This document shows, piece after piece, positions 1-9,062 of a DNA stretch of 64,000 nt (positions are counted from its first letter, which is position 1; every line of letters starts with the position of its first letter). The translations under genes and the position numbers were made by a program. This DNA is from Rhizobium sp. SL42 (GTDB taxonomy: Bacteria; Pseudomonadota; Alphaproteobacteria; Rhizobiales; Rhizobiaceae), in contig NZ_CP063397.1 in NCBI RefSeq assembly GCF_021729845.1, forward strand, positions 1,068,001-1,132,000. The letters run 5' to 3'. The notes beneath the pieces were generated by a model, which made no database searches, was not told the DNA's origin, and worked only from the letters and a program-made list of their open reading frames with translations.

Positions 1-419
1 GTACGCCGATGCGCTTCACCATGATATCGGTGGTGTTGAATACCGGCCTTGCCATCACACTCTTCCCCCATTTCGAGGAAAGCGGCATCGCGATCGCCGA
101 GGCGTCTGCGGGTTGGGCCAACACGATCCTGCTGTTTTCCGTTCTGCTGTGGCGTGGCCATCTCGTCTTCGAATGGGCGCTGGTCACACGTACGCTGCGC
201 CTGATCATTGCGTCCGGCGTCATGGCGGGAGTGCTGGTCTTTCTGTCGGATCGCTGGAGTGCGTCACTGATGCCGGCAAGCTCGCTGATCGAACAGGTCT
301 CGACCTTGGCCTTGCTGATCGTCATCGCCATGCCTGTCTACTTCGCCACCGCCTTCCTCATCGGCGGAGCGGATTTCGGCATGATCCGGCGCAACCTGAG
401 GCGCAAGCCCAAGGCTTGA
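1..419 (+). CDS. murJ: Lipid II flippase MurJ (C-terminal part, cut by window edge)
   Basis: Only the last roughly 138 residues are present; the frame is open to the left edge, so the true start lies outside. The visible part has the TPMRF-type loop (residues T-P-M-R-F right at the edge) followed by alternating hydrophobic helices, ending in a basic tail RRNLRRKPKA. This matches the C-terminal transmembrane helices of MviN/MurJ, which moves lipid II across the inner membrane for peptidoglycan synthesis. The location upstream of trpS is the usual one in Rhizobiaceae. It cannot be judged whether the missing part is intact. Confidence 0.85.
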   Translation, partial: TPMRFTMISVVLNTGLAITLFPHFEESGIAIAEASAGWANTILLFSVLLWRGHLVFEWALVTRTLRLIIASGVMAGVLVFLSDRWSASLMPASSLIEQVSTLALLIVIAMPVYFATAFLIGGADFGMIRRNLRRKPKA

Positions 420-494
420 GATCTCGCTGCGGATATGAACAGTTCCACAAAAGGCGATCGAGCCTTGCCGGCGATCCGGTCTCTACCGTCGACG

Positions 495-917
495 TTAGCA
501 ATGCACCCATCTTCGTTTGGGGCCGATATCGACATGCACCATGCCGTTGCAGTAGCGGCCGATGCCGCCGATGCCGGGAGCGCTTGCTGCCGCCGCAAGG
601 ATCTTTCTCTCAGGAACGCCCGGCACCCGGATGTCTGCGGCATAACAACGACTGTGCTGGGATCTGCCGGATCGCGGTCTGTGGCCAGATGTGACCATTG
701 GCTGGCGTCCGGTCTGACGCGCGATATGAGCCAGGATGGCCCTCAACTTGACGGGGAAACAGCTCGCCCGAACGCTGACGCGCTGTAGAGTGAAAGTATT
801 GCTATAGTCGTTTTTCGGCATGAAGAAGTGCCGTTTTTTGGCATCCACTGCACTTGCCGTTGAATGCAGGGTGAACGTCAAAATACAGCCAAAAACGAGA
901 CATGGAAACACGCGCAT
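495..917 (-). CDS. Exported M15-family (YcbK/DUF882-like) metallopeptidase
   Basis: A 140-residue protein with an N-terminal signal peptide (MRVFPCLVFGCILTF..., cleavage likely after the ASA near residue 23). The C-terminal half has the zinc-ligand pattern of M15-type peptidases: SGHRP, then S-x-H-x5-AAD, then near the end HVDIG. This family (Peptidase_M15_3) includes L,D- or D,D-carboxypeptidases acting on peptidoglycan peptides in the periplasm. The start is chosen because GGAGAG lies 5 bases before this ATG; a further ATG 27 bases upstream has no comparable site. It stands alone, convergent with murJ. The substrate is not deducible. Confidence 0.7.
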   Translation of the reverse strand: MRVFPCLVFGCILTFTLHSTASAVDAKKRHFFMPKNDYSNTFTLQRVSVRASCFPVKLRAILAHIARQTGRQPMVTSGHRPRSGRSQHSRCYAADIRVPGVPERKILAAAASAPGIGGIGRYCNGMVHVDIGPKRRWVHC

Positions 918-1118
918 GATGACTCTCCGGAAAATAAGTTTCAAGTAAGACTATCAAGACTGTGCCGCTTGGTTTTTTATTTCTAAAATTGTGTCAAATT
1001 TGAAGCGCATTTGCCTTTACAGTTTCAAAGATGGTGATTCGCGGCGGAGGGCCGGGGTCTTGCGCTGAAGGCGCCGGCCAGCCTAAGACGATTTGCGCAT
1101 TTGAGCCGAGGAGTAGCC

Positions 1119-1520
1119 ATGACCGCCCGTTCCCTGTTTTTGATCTCGCTTCTGGTTGATGACTACGACCGGGCGAAGGGCTTCTATTGCGACAGTCTCG
1201 GCTTCGAATGTCTGGAAGACAGCCTGCAGCCGGAAGGCAAGCGCTGGCTTGTGGTCAAGCCGGCCGGCGGCGATGGGGCAGGCATTCTGCTGGCCAAGGC
1301 AGAGGGCGAGTCTCAGCGCGCGGTGATCGGCAACCAGGCGGGCGGTCGTGTCGGCTTCTTTCTGAGAACCGATGATTTTGCCCGTGACCATTCCCGCATG
1401 CTGGCGCATGGCGTCGAGTTCCGCGAGGCGCCGCGCCGCGAAGCTTACGGGACCGTCGCAGTCTTCGCCGATCCCTATGGCAATCTCTGGGATCTGATCG
1501 AGCCCGCCCCGCAAAAGTGA
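1119..1520 (+). CDS. VOC-family (glyoxalase/bleomycin-resistance-like) protein
   Basis: A protein of about 133 residues with the beta-alpha-beta-beta-beta fold signature of vicinal-oxygen-chelate proteins: an opening strand LFLISLLVDDYDRAKGFY, and a closing strand with DPYGNLWDLIEP, the typical C-terminal metal-ligand region. It is a single VOC unit pair, probably a homodimer. ATG at 1119 is preferred over an upstream TTG at 1101 because GAGGAG sits 6 bases before it. It lies between murJ and trpS. Family members range from lyases to dioxygenases and antibiotic-binding proteins, so no substrate is proposed. Confidence 0.75.
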   Translation: MTARSLFLISLLVDDYDRAKGFYCDSLGFECLEDSLQPEGKRWLVVKPAGGDGAGILLAKAEGESQRAVIGNQAGGRVGFFLRTDDFARDHSRMLAHGVEFREAPRREAYGTVAVFADPYGNLWDLIEPAPQK

Positions 1521-1609
1521 GAGCTTGATTGCCGGGCATCTGCCGTGCATAAGCCGATCAAACACGCGATCGCAAGATCGGGCCCTCCACCAGCCTGTTG
1601 AGGACAATC

Positions 1610-2674
1610 ATGGGTGAGTTCAAGCCGCTGGTATTCTCCGGCGTTCAGCCGACCGGCAATCTCCATCTCGGCAACTATCTCGGCGCGATCCGCAAGTTTG
1701 TGGCGCTGCAGGAAAACAACGACTGCATGTATTGCGTCGTCGACCTGCATGCGCTGACGGCCCAGCTCGTGCATGACGACATGCCTGGCCAGATCCGCTC
1801 GATCACCGCCGCCTTCCTGGCTGCCGGCATCGACCCGAAGCAGCATATCGTCTTCAATCAGTCACAGGTGCCGCAGCATTCTGAACTGGCCTGGATCTTC
1901 AATTGCGTCGCCCGCCTCGGCTGGATGAACCGCATGACCCAGTTCAAGGACAAGGCTGGCAAGGATCGCGAACAGGCCTCGCTCGGTCTCTATGCCTATC
2001 CGAGCCTGATGGCGGCTGACATTCTCGTCTACCGCGCGACCCATGTCCCCGTCGGTGAAGACCAGAAGCAGCACCTGGAACTGACCCGCGATATCGCCAT
2101 GAAGTTCAATATCGACTTCATGGAGAAGATCCGCCCGACCGGCCTCGGCGTCGACATTACCGTCGGTGAAGAGCCGGTGCATGCCTATTTCCCGATGGTC
2201 GAACCGCTGATCGATGGCCCGGCGCCGCGCGTCATGAGCCTGAAGGACGGTACCAAGAAGATGTCCAAGTCCGATCCGTCGGACCTCTCGCGCATCAATC
2301 TGATGGACGACGCCGAGACCATTTCTCGCAAGATCCGCAAGGCCAAGACCGATCCGGATGCGCTGCCGAGCGAAGTCGACGGTCTGCAGGGGCGTCCGGA
2401 AGCCGACAACCTTGTCGGCATCTTTGCCGCACTCGCCGACAAGACGAAGGCCCAGGTTCTCGGCGAATTCGGTGGCCAGCAGTTTTCAGTGTTCAAGCCG
2501 GCTCTGGTCGATCTCGCGATCGAGGTGCTTGCGCCGATCAACGCGGAAATGCGTCGGCTGATGGCCGACCCGTCCCACATCGATTCCGTGCTGCGTGACG
2601 GCGGCGCGAGAGCGCGCGAGCGTGCTGAAAAGACCATGAACGAAGTCCGCGACATCATCGGATTCGTACGCTAA
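1610..2674 (+). CDS. trpS: Tryptophan--tRNA ligase
   Basis: A class I aminoacyl-tRNA synthetase of 354 residues, normal for bacterial TrpS, which charges tRNA-Trp in the cytoplasm. The HIGH-type signature appears as [10 protein letters not shown] at residues 14-23 and the KMSKS loop as KKMSKS near residue 217. The start is ATG 1610 with GAGG six bases upstream. An in-frame TTG at 1598 is less likely. No attenuator or T-box-like leader is visible in the 89 bases upstream. Confidence 0.97.
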   Translation: MGEFKPLVFSGVQPTGNLHLGNYLGAIRKFVALQENNDCMYCVVDLHALTAQLVHDDMPGQIRSITAAFLAAGIDPKQHIVFNQSQVPQHSELAWIFNCVARLGWMNRMTQFKDKAGKDREQASLGLYAYPSLMAADILVYRATHVPVGEDQKQHLELTRDIAMKFNIDFMEKIRPTGLGVDITVGEEPVHAYFPMVEPLIDGPAPRVMSLKDGTKKMSKSDPSDLSRINLMDDAETISRKIRKAKTDPDALPSEVDGLQGRPEADNLVGIFAALADKTKAQVLGEFGGQQFSVFKPALVDLAIEVLAPINAEMRRLMADPSHIDSVLRDGGARARERAEKTMNEVRDIIGFVR

Positions 2675-2755
2675 GGTCTGGCGGAATTTCGGCTGGGTCG
2701 TCCGGAACCAGCCGACATGTCCTTGAATACTCATGATCCGGAGGCGGGGCTCTTT

Positions 2756-3247
2756 ATGGTATCAACACGCCTGTCACGTCTTGAAGGTCACCGCCGCAAG
2801 TTCATGGCGGTGATTGATAATACACCGGAATGCTCCCGCGCGGTCCACTATGCCGGTCGGCGCGCCAAGAATTCCAACGGCGGGCTTGTTCTGATCTATG
2901 TGATCCCCGAAGGTGATTTCCAGCAATGGTTGGGCGTCGAGGAGATCATGCGGGCTGAGGCTCGCGAAGAGGCCGAATCGATCATGGCCAAGTCGGCCCA
3001 GACGGTGCGCGAGACGATTGGCATCGAACCGGAAATCGTCATCCGTGAAGGTAGCGCCTACGCCGAGATCAACAGTCTGATCGATGAAGACCGCGATATT
3101 GCCATTCTCGTGCTGGCTGCAGGCTCGACGAAGGAAGGCCCAGGCCCGCTGGTATCGATGATTGCAGGACGCGGTGCCGCGTTCCCTATCCCGGTCACGG
3201 TGTTGCCCGATTCGCTGACTGATGAAGAAATCGACGCATTGTGCTGA
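2756..3247 (+). CDS. Universal stress protein (UspA family)
   Basis: A single-domain Usp of 163 residues. After a short N-terminal extension the core begins KFMAVIDNTPECSRAV, the first strand and helix of the Usp alpha/beta fold, and it ends with a strand carrying PVTVLPD. The ATP-binding glycine loop G-x2-G-x9-G[ST] is not cleanly present (the region reads GRGAAFPIPV), so it may be a non-ATP-binding type. An alternative in-frame ATG at 2717 would add 13 residues; 2756 is chosen because the extension looks non-conserved and GGAGG lies upstream. It precedes the Fe-S carrier gene nfu. Confidence 0.8.
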   Translation: MVSTRLSRLEGHRRKFMAVIDNTPECSRAVHYAGRRAKNSNGGLVLIYVIPEGDFQQWLGVEEIMRAEAREEAESIMAKSAQTVRETIGIEPEIVIREGSAYAEINSLIDEDRDIAILVLAAGSTKEGPGPLVSMIAGRGAAFPIPVTVLPDSLTDEEIDALC

Positions 3248-3297
3248 TCTGACGCTGACCTTGCCACTTGAATGGTGCGGGCAATGGGCTTATTTTC

Positions 3298-3314
3298 TTT
3301 TGAAGAATTCTAAA
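3298..3314 (+). promoter_or_regulatory. Putative iron control element (Irr box) upstream of nfu
   Basis: The 17-mer TTTTGAAGAATTCTAAA differs at one position from the Rhizobiales ICE/Irr consensus TTTAGAA-N3-TTCTAAA, an inverted repeat bound by the haem-responsive regulator Irr. It lies 33 bases before the ATG of an Fe-S cluster delivery gene, a function known to be iron-regulated in rhizobia. The match is read directly; binding is inferred. Confidence 0.5.
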
Positions 3315-3347
3315 CTTTGGCGGTGATGCCGCCGCGTGGAGACCATC

Positions 3348-3911
3348 ATGTTCATCCAGACCGAAGCCACACCGAATCCTGCCACCCTGAAGTTCCTTCC
3401 GGGCAAGGTTGTGATGGAAACCGGAACGGCCGAATTCCGCGATGCCGAAAGCGCCGGCGTTTCGCCGCTTGCAGCGCGCATTTTCCAGATTCCGGGCGTA
3501 ACCGGCGTCTTTTTTGGCTATGACTTCGTCACGGTCAGCAAGGAAGGGCCGGAATGGCAGCACCTAAAGCCGGCGATCCTCGGCACCATCATGGAGCATT
3601 TCATGAGCGGCGCTCCGGTCATGGGTTCGGCAGCCGTCGCCAATGATGCCGATGGCGATGAAGAATTCTTTGAAGCCGGTGATGAAACCATTGTCGCCAC
3701 GATCAAGGAACTGCTTGAAACCCGTGTCCGCCCGGCTGTGGCCCAGGATGGCGGCGATATCACCTTCCGCGGTTTCAGGGACGGCACGGTCTTCCTCAAT
3801 ATGAAGGGTTCCTGCGCAGGCTGCCCGTCGTCCACGGCGACCTTGAAGCATGGCGTGCAGAACCTTCTGCGCCATTTCGTGCCGGAAGTGCAGGAAGTCG
3901 AGGCGGTCTGA
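3348..3911 (+). CDS. NifU-family Fe-S cluster carrier (Nfu)
   Basis: A 187-residue protein with the two-domain layout of alphaproteobacterial/mitochondrial Nfu: an N-terminal Nfu_N domain (MFIQTEATPNPATLKF... to about residue 90) and a C-terminal NifU-like domain holding the cluster-binding motif C-A-G-C near residue 155. It assembles or delivers [4Fe-4S] clusters to apo-enzymes in the cytoplasm. The start is ATG 3348 with GGAGA just upstream; GTG 3336 is less likely. An Irr-type iron box lies in its promoter region. Confidence 0.9.
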   Translation: MFIQTEATPNPATLKFLPGKVVMETGTAEFRDAESAGVSPLAARIFQIPGVTGVFFGYDFVTVSKEGPEWQHLKPAILGTIMEHFMSGAPVMGSAAVANDADGDEEFFEAGDETIVATIKELLETRVRPAVAQDGGDITFRGFRDGTVFLNMKGSCAGCPSSTATLKHGVQNLLRHFVPEVQEVEAV

Positions 3912-3931
3912 ACCGCCCGTCCGGAGTGAGC

Positions 3932-4582
3932 ATGATTGTTCTGGCGATCGATACGGCGGGCGTGGATTGCGCGGTTGCCGTCTATGATGGCGCGGCGGGC
4001 CGCGTGCTTGGCAGCGTCAGCGAGACAATCGGGCGGGGCCATGCCGAGCGCCTGATGGCGATGATTGACGAAGCCTTGGACAAGGCTGGCCTGACGCTCT
4101 CCGAGATGACGCGCGTCGCAGTAACTGTCGGTCCGGGCTCGTTTACCGGAATTCGTGTGGGCGTCGCCGCGGCCCGGGGCCTTGCGCTTGCGCTGGGGGT
4201 CGAATGTGTCGGCGTATCGACACTGTCCGTCCTTGCCAACCTGCCTGCGCCGGGTGCGCCCCGAACCGTATTGGCGGCGATGAATGCGCATCGAGATGAA
4301 GTCTATGCGCAGACATTCGAAAATGGCGAGCCCTGCGACGAGGCGCGCGTGCTTGGGCTCGATGATTTTCTTTCTGAGGCTGCTGCCGACAATCTTTCGG
4401 TCATTGGATCCGCATCGGCTTTGCTGACGGACAGAGCGGTTCAAACTCTGCCGGATCACTTTCCGATCGAGATCGTTGCAGCACTCGGCGCAAAGGCGAA
4501 AGCTCAGGGCAAGCCAAAACCGCTTTACCTACGTGGACCGGATGCCAAGCCACAGACTGGTTTTGCAGTGTCCAGAGCCTGA
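3932..4582 (+). CDS. tsaB: tRNA threonylcarbamoyladenosine biosynthesis protein TsaB
   Basis: 216 residues with the ASKHA fold signature of TsaB/YeaZ: the N-terminal strand IVLAIDTAGVDCAVAVYD and the diagnostic motif VGPGSFTGIRVGVAAARGLA. With TsaD and TsaE it transfers the threonylcarbamoyl group to A37 of ANN-decoding tRNAs. ATG 3932 has GGAG five bases upstream. It lies in the usual nfu-tsaB-rimI order; rimI follows after a 118-base gap. Confidence 0.93.
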   Translation: MIVLAIDTAGVDCAVAVYDGAAGRVLGSVSETIGRGHAERLMAMIDEALDKAGLTLSEMTRVAVTVGPGSFTGIRVGVAAARGLALALGVECVGVSTLSVLANLPAPGAPRTVLAAMNAHRDEVYAQTFENGEPCDEARVLGLDDFLSEAAADNLSVIGSASALLTDRAVQTLPDHFPIEIVAALGAKAKAQGKPKPLYLRGPDAKPQTGFAVSRA

Positions 4583-4700
4583 AGCATGGCACCTTTCGGT
4601 GGTCGCGGGTTTGGCGATGGCATGCTTCGACGTGACGATTTAAAGCGCTCGGCTTGGACCTGTTCAGGCTTGGCAAGCCTCAGAATGCAGAGCCTCAAGA

Positions 4701-5198
4701 ATGCGCGACACCCTCTTCTACCGTCAGCCTGAATTCGAAATCGTTCCGATGGTGCCCGATCATTGCGCGGCAGTGGCGGCATTGCATTCGCAACGCTTTG
4801 CGCGGGCCTGGGGCGATGGCGAATTCGTCAGTCTGCTGCTCCAGCCGAATTCCTTCGGCTTCGTGGCCTGGCAGACCAATACTTTGATTTTCAAGGCGCC
4901 TCTGGCAGGTTTCGTGCTGGCCCGGGAAGTGGCCGGTGAGGCCGAGATCCTGACCATTGCGGTCAACGAGAAAATGGCGCGCTTCGGCCTCGGTTGGCGG
5001 CTCATGCAGGCAGCCATACGCGAATCCCGCAATCGCGGCGGCGAAGCCATGTTCCTCGAGGTCGATGACGGAAACGCAGCGGCGCTCGGGCTTTACCGCA
5101 AACTCGGATTTGAAAAGGCCGGCGAACGGCCTGCGTATTACACAGATGAATCCGGCCGTCGGACCTCCGCGCTTGTCATGCGTCGCGATCTTCGCTAG
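4701..5198 (+). CDS. rimI: Ribosomal-protein-S18-alanine N-acetyltransferase (RimI)
   Basis: A 165-residue GNAT acetyltransferase. The acetyl-CoA pyrophosphate loop is visible as RFGLGWRLM (R-x-x-G-x-G/A) after the strand AEILTIAVNE, and the C-terminal LGFEKAGERPAYY is the typical GNAT beta6 region. In most bacteria RimI acetylates the N-terminus of S18. The position directly after tsaB is a conserved pairing and supports rimI over a generic GNAT. Confidence 0.88.
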   Translation: MRDTLFYRQPEFEIVPMVPDHCAAVAALHSQRFARAWGDGEFVSLLLQPNSFGFVAWQTNTLIFKAPLAGFVLAREVAGEAEILTIAVNEKMARFGLGWRLMQAAIRESRNRGGEAMFLEVDDGNAAALGLYRKLGFEKAGERPAYYTDESGRRTSALVMRRDLR

Positions 5199-5240
5199 TC
5201 CGTCGATTAGACGAACAGAACTTGCGGATAACATGGGCTC

Positions 5241-5669
5241 ATGACCGAAGCCATCAAATCGCTGGAAGCGCTTTGTGCCGAACGTGGCATGCGCATGACC
5301 GAACAGCGCCGTGTGATCGCCCGTATTCTTGAGGAATCGGCAGATCATCCCGACGTCGAGGAACTGTATCGCCGATCCTCGAAGGTCGATGCGAAGATTT
5401 CGATCTCCACGGTCTACCGGACGGTCAAGCTGTTTGAGGACGCCGGCATCATCGAACGCCATGATTTCCGCGATGGCCGATCCCGCTACGAGACGGTCCC
5501 GGAAGAACACCACGATCATCTGATCGACCTGAAGACCGGTGTCGTCGTCGAGTTTCACTCGCCCGAAATCGAGGCACTACAGGAGCGCATCGCGCGCGAG
5601 CACGGCTTCCGTCTTGTCGGCCATCGTCTCGAACTTTATGGCATTCCGCTCGCAAAGGACGAGAAGTAG
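5241..5669 (+). CDS. mur: Fur-family metalloregulator, probably manganese-responsive Mur
   Basis: 142 residues with the Fur winged helix (RMTEQRRVIARILEESADHPDVEELY, then ISISTVYRTVKLFEDAGII) and the metal-site histidine cluster HHDHLID. In Rhizobium, Agrobacterium and Sinorhizobium the Fur orthologue in this position acts mainly as Mur, repressing manganese uptake (sitABCD, mntH) when Mn is sufficient. The metal specificity is inferred from family and lineage. The histidine-rich haem-binding motif of Irr is absent. It precedes olsA by 30 bases, so the two may be cotranscribed. Confidence 0.88.
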   Translation: MTEAIKSLEALCAERGMRMTEQRRVIARILEESADHPDVEELYRRSSKVDAKISISTVYRTVKLFEDAGIIERHDFRDGRSRYETVPEEHHDHLIDLKTGVVVEFHSPEIEALQERIAREHGFRLVGHRLELYGIPLAKDEK

Positions 5670-5699
5670 GCCTATGCGCTCAGGCGGAATGAGGCTCGC

Positions 5700-6497
5700 G
5701 TGATCAACTGGCTGCGCATCGCCCTGTCATTTGCCGTGCTGATTGCTGCCTCCTTGCTGGTGATCCCCATCCAACTGCTTGCGCTGCGCCTGAACTGGCG
5801 TTTGCGCCGCAAGCTGCCAAGATACTGGCACAAGGCAACGCTTCGCGCGCTTGGCATTCGCGTGCATGTCCATGGTCAGCTCGATCGGAACCGGCCGCTG
5901 ATGATCGCCGCCAATCACGCATCCTGGAAAGACATCCTCGTTCTCGGCTCGCTCGCCGACGTTACCTTCATCGCCAAGACGGAGGTGGCCTCCTGGCCGC
6001 TTTTCGGGGCGCTGGCAAAACTGCAGAAGACGATCTTCATCGCTCGCGAGGAAAAGCGACGCACCGGAGACCAGGTCAGCGAGATTGCCGGGCGGATGGC
6101 AGATGGCGAGATCGTCGTATTGTTCCCCGAGGGAACGACGTCTGACGGCAACCGCGTCCTCAGCGTGAAGTCCTCCCTGTTCGGAGCAGCCGCCGCGGCC
6201 CTGCCCGAAGACGGCGAGGGAGGCGTTCATGTTCAGCCGGTGGCCATCGCCTATACCCGTGTGCAGGGCCTGCCGATGGGCCGCTTTCACAGGCCGATAG
6301 CCGGCTGGCCGGGAGATACGGGCCTGACGGAATCTCTCCTCGGGGTTCTCAGAGCCGGCGCGATCGATGTCGATGTGTCTTTTGGCGAAAGCGTAAAATT
6401 CAGCAGGGGCGACAGCCGCAAGCATCTCGCCTCCCAGATCGAGGCGCGCCTGCGTCGCATGCTGCTCGCTCATTTGCGCGGCCGCCACAAGCGCTGA
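5700..6497 (+). CDS. olsA: PlsC-family acyltransferase, probably lyso-ornithine-lipid acyltransferase OlsA
   Basis: 265 residues with an N-terminal membrane helix (about residues 5-25) and the H-x4-D catalytic box as NHASWKD, followed by the acceptor motif FPEGTTSDG. PlsC-type enzymes transfer acyl chains to a lysolipid at the inner membrane. In Agrobacterium and Sinorhizobium the gene between the Fur/Mur regulator and miaB is olsA, which acylates lyso-ornithine lipid; that assignment rests on synteny. The alternative is a true 1-acylglycerol-3-phosphate acyltransferase. Starts with GTG 5700, with ATGAGG upstream. Confidence 0.8.
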   Translation: MINWLRIALSFAVLIAASLLVIPIQLLALRLNWRLRRKLPRYWHKATLRALGIRVHVHGQLDRNRPLMIAANHASWKDILVLGSLADVTFIAKTEVASWPLFGALAKLQKTIFIAREEKRRTGDQVSEIAGRMADGEIVVLFPEGTTSDGNRVLSVKSSLFGAAAAALPEDGEGGVHVQPVAIAYTRVQGLPMGRFHRPIAGWPGDTGLTESLLGVLRAGAIDVDVSFGESVKFSRGDSRKHLASQIEARLRRMLLAHLRGRHKR

Positions 6498-6554
6498 TCG
6501 GGTGTTTATGATTTTTCGGTTTAATCGGACAGCGAAAACCACTAAATAGCGGCC

Positions 6555-7949
6555 ATGACACAGGACACAGCGATCATCCCCGCACACCAACAGCCCGGCG
6601 CCAATGCGCGAAAGGTCTTCATCAAGACCTATGGCTGCCAGATGAATGTCTATGACAGCGGACGCATGGCCGATGCGCTTGCAGCAGACGGCTACGTCTC
6701 GACTGAGACCATGGAAGACGCCGATCTCGTTCTGCTCAACACCTGTCACATCCGTGAAAAGGCAGCCGAAAAGGTCTATTCCGCCTTGGGTCGCCTGCGT
6801 GAGACGAAGAAGGTTCGCGCCGCCGAAGGCCGTGAATTCATGATCGGCGTTGCCGGTTGCGTCGCCCAGGCTGAGGGTGAGGAAATCTCCCGTAGGGAAC
6901 CTGCCGTCGATGTCGTCATCGGACCGCAGACCTATCACCGCCTGCCGCAGGCCCTGCATCGCGCCCGCACCGGCGAGCGTGTCGTCGACACCGAATATGC
7001 GCTGGAAGACAAGTTCGAGCACCTTCCGGCCCCCGTCAAAGTGCCCGGCAAGCCGCGCAACGTCACTGCGTTCTTGACCGTACAGGAAGGCTGCGACAAG
7101 TTTTGCACCTTCTGTGTCGTGCCCTATACGCGTGGCTCGGAAGTGTCGCGTCCGCTCGCGCAGCTTTTGTCCGAGGCGCGCAAACTGGTCGATACTGGCG
7201 TGCGCGAACTGACTTTGCTGGGACAGAACGTCAACGCCTGGCATGGTGAGGATGAAGAGGGCAGGGCGATCGGTCTTGGCGATCTGCTCTACCGTCTGGC
7301 CGAAACGCCTGGTCTTGCGCGTCTGCGCTACACCACCAGCCATCCGCGCGACATGGACGACCGGCTGATCGCGGCGCATCGCGATCTGCGCATGCTGATG
7401 CCTTACCTGCATCTGCCGGTTCAGGCCGGTTCGGATCGGATCCTCAAGGCGATGAACCGTCGCCACAAGGCGTCGGAATATATCGCGTTGATCGAGCGTA
7501 TTCGCGCGGCCCGTCCCGACATCGCCCTGTCGGGCGATTTCATCGTCGGTTTTCCCGGTGAAACCGATCAGGATTTCGAGGACACGATGAATCTCGTGCG
7601 CCGGGTGAAATTTGCTCAGGCTTATTCGTTCAAATATTCGACGCGACCCGGTACGCCCGGTGCCGATCTGCCGGATCACGTTGCGGAAGACGTCAAGACG
7701 GAACGCCTTGCCCGGCTGCAGGAACTGCTGCTGGAACAGCAGCAGGCCTTTTCCCAGTCGATGATCGGGCGTACCATGGACCTGCTGCTGGAGAAGCCGG
7801 GACGCATGCCCGGGCAGCTGATTGGTCGCTCGCCGTGGCTGCAGTCTGTGAATGTTGATGCAATGTCTTCGAAAATCGGTGACATTATACAGGTACGAAT
7901 CACCGCAGCCGGCCCAAACAGCTTGTTTGCCGAGGTGGCAGAGGGTTAG
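6555..7949 (+). CDS. miaB: tRNA-2-methylthio-N6-dimethylallyladenosine synthase MiaB
   Basis: A 464-residue radical-SAM methylthiotransferase. The order of domains is UPF0004 ([12 protein letters not shown] with the first auxiliary-cluster Cys, [19 protein letters not shown]), then the radical-SAM core with C-x3-C-x2-C as CDKFCTFC, then a TRAM domain at the end. It adds the methylthio group to i6A37 of tRNAs. It is followed 40 bases downstream by phoH, the conserved miaB-phoH-ybeY-corC-lnt order. Confidence 0.97.
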   Translation: MTQDTAIIPAHQQPGANARKVFIKTYGCQMNVYDSGRMADALAADGYVSTETMEDADLVLLNTCHIREKAAEKVYSALGRLRETKKVRAAEGREFMIGVAGCVAQAEGEEISRREPAVDVVIGPQTYHRLPQALHRARTGERVVDTEYALEDKFEHLPAPVKVPGKPRNVTAFLTVQEGCDKFCTFCVVPYTRGSEVSRPLAQLLSEARKLVDTGVRELTLLGQNVNAWHGEDEEGRAIGLGDLLYRLAETPGLARLRYTTSHPRDMDDRLIAAHRDLRMLMPYLHLPVQAGSDRILKAMNRRHKASEYIALIERIRAARPDIALSGDFIVGFPGETDQDFEDTMNLVRRVKFAQAYSFKYSTRPGTPGADLPDHVAEDVKTERLARLQELLLEQQQAFSQSMIGRTMDLLLEKPGRMPGQLIGRSPWLQSVNVDAMSSKIGDIIQVRITAAGPNSLFAEVAEG

Positions 7950-7989
7950 AGTGAGGGCCTGAACCTGATCGACACAGGAGCCTGAACGC

Positions 7990-9033
7990 TTGAACGCAAC
8001 AGAAGTGGTTTCCTCACCCTCGCGCAATGTCCGCACAACTGCGACCGACGCCAATCACTTCATTTTGACGTTCGAGAACAACCGGCTTGCGAGTGAGCTC
8101 TTCGGTCAATTCGACCAGAACCTCAAACTTCTCGAACAGCGGCTGCAAATCGAAGCCCGCGCTCGCGGCAATTCGGTTTCCATTTCCGGCGACCTGCTTG
8201 CCACCAATCAGGCCCGTCGCGCGCTCGATTTCCTCTACGCCCGTCTTCAGAGCGGCGGTTCGGTCGAACTCTCCGACGTTGAGGGCGCGATCCGCATGGC
8301 TGTCGCTGCCGATGACCAGTTGAGCCTGCCGACGCTTGAGCGCAAGGCGAAGCTGTCAATGGCGCAGATTTCGACGCGCAAGAAGACGATTGCTGCCCGC
8401 ACCCCGACCCAGGATGCCTATATGCGGGCGCTCGATCGCTCCGAAATGGTGTTTGGCGTCGGCCCGGCCGGTACGGGCAAGACCTATCTGGCGGTGGCCC
8501 ATGCCGCACAGTTGCTCGAACGTGGCATGGTTGATCGCATCGTCCTGACGCGTCCTGCCGTGGAAGCCGGCGAGCGTCTGGGCTTCCTTCCGGGCGACCT
8601 GAAGGACAAGGTCGATCCTTACCTGCGGCCTCTTTATGACGCGCTGTACGATATGATCCCCGGCGACAAGGTCGAACGGGCGATTACGGCAGGTGTGATC
8701 GAAATCGCCCCGCTCGCCTTCATGCGCGGTCGCACGCTTGCCAATGCCGCCATCATCCTTGATGAGGCCCAGAACACCACGTCGATGCAGATGAAGATGT
8801 TCCTGACCCGTCTTGGTGAGAACGGCCGCATGATCATCACCGGCGACCCGAGCCAGATCGACTTGCCGCGCGGCGTAACCTCGGGCCTCGTCGAAGCCTT
8901 GCAGATCCTCAAGGAAGTCGAGGGTGTATCGATTGTTCGTTTCAAGGACACCGACGTCGTCCGCCATCCTTTGGTTGGCCGGATTGTTCGGGCCTACGAT
9001 GCCAAGTATATTGTTGCGGAAGAAAGCGAGTAG
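7990..9033 (+). CDS. phoH: PhoH-family ATPase
   Basis: 347 residues. The C-terminal two thirds form the PhoH P-loop ATPase: Walker A GVGPAGTGKTYLA near residue 156 and Walker B IILDEAQN near residue 255. The N-terminal approx. 130 residues resemble the PhoL-type nucleic-acid-binding extension. The family is linked to RNA metabolism and is almost always next to ybeY, as here. The start is TTG 7990, with AGGAG about 14 bases upstream; no ATG closer to the conserved region fits. Confidence 0.92.
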   Translation: MNATEVVSSPSRNVRTTATDANHFILTFENNRLASELFGQFDQNLKLLEQRLQIEARARGNSVSISGDLLATNQARRALDFLYARLQSGGSVELSDVEGAIRMAVAADDQLSLPTLERKAKLSMAQISTRKKTIAARTPTQDAYMRALDRSEMVFGVGPAGTGKTYLAVAHAAQLLERGMVDRIVLTRPAVEAGERLGFLPGDLKDKVDPYLRPLYDALYDMIPGDKVERAITAGVIEIAPLAFMRGRTLANAAIILDEAQNTTSMQMKMFLTRLGENGRMIITGDPSQIDLPRGVTSGLVEALQILKEVEGVSIVRFKDTDVVRHPLVGRIVRAYDAKYIVAEESE

Positions 9034-9062
9034 ACCGGCCGTTGAGGTCTGCCACACTGACG

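Noticed and set aside
960..1000. Promoter for the M15 peptidase gene (TTGACA on the minus strand)
   Set aside because: The -35 is perfect but no acceptable -10 lies 16-18 bases away, so it was not listed as a feature.
5727..8054. Long open frame on the minus strand (about 775 codons)
   Set aside because: It lies exactly opposite olsA and miaB, whose motifs are clear; the translation has no recognisable domain. It is an antisense frame created by high GC at third positions.
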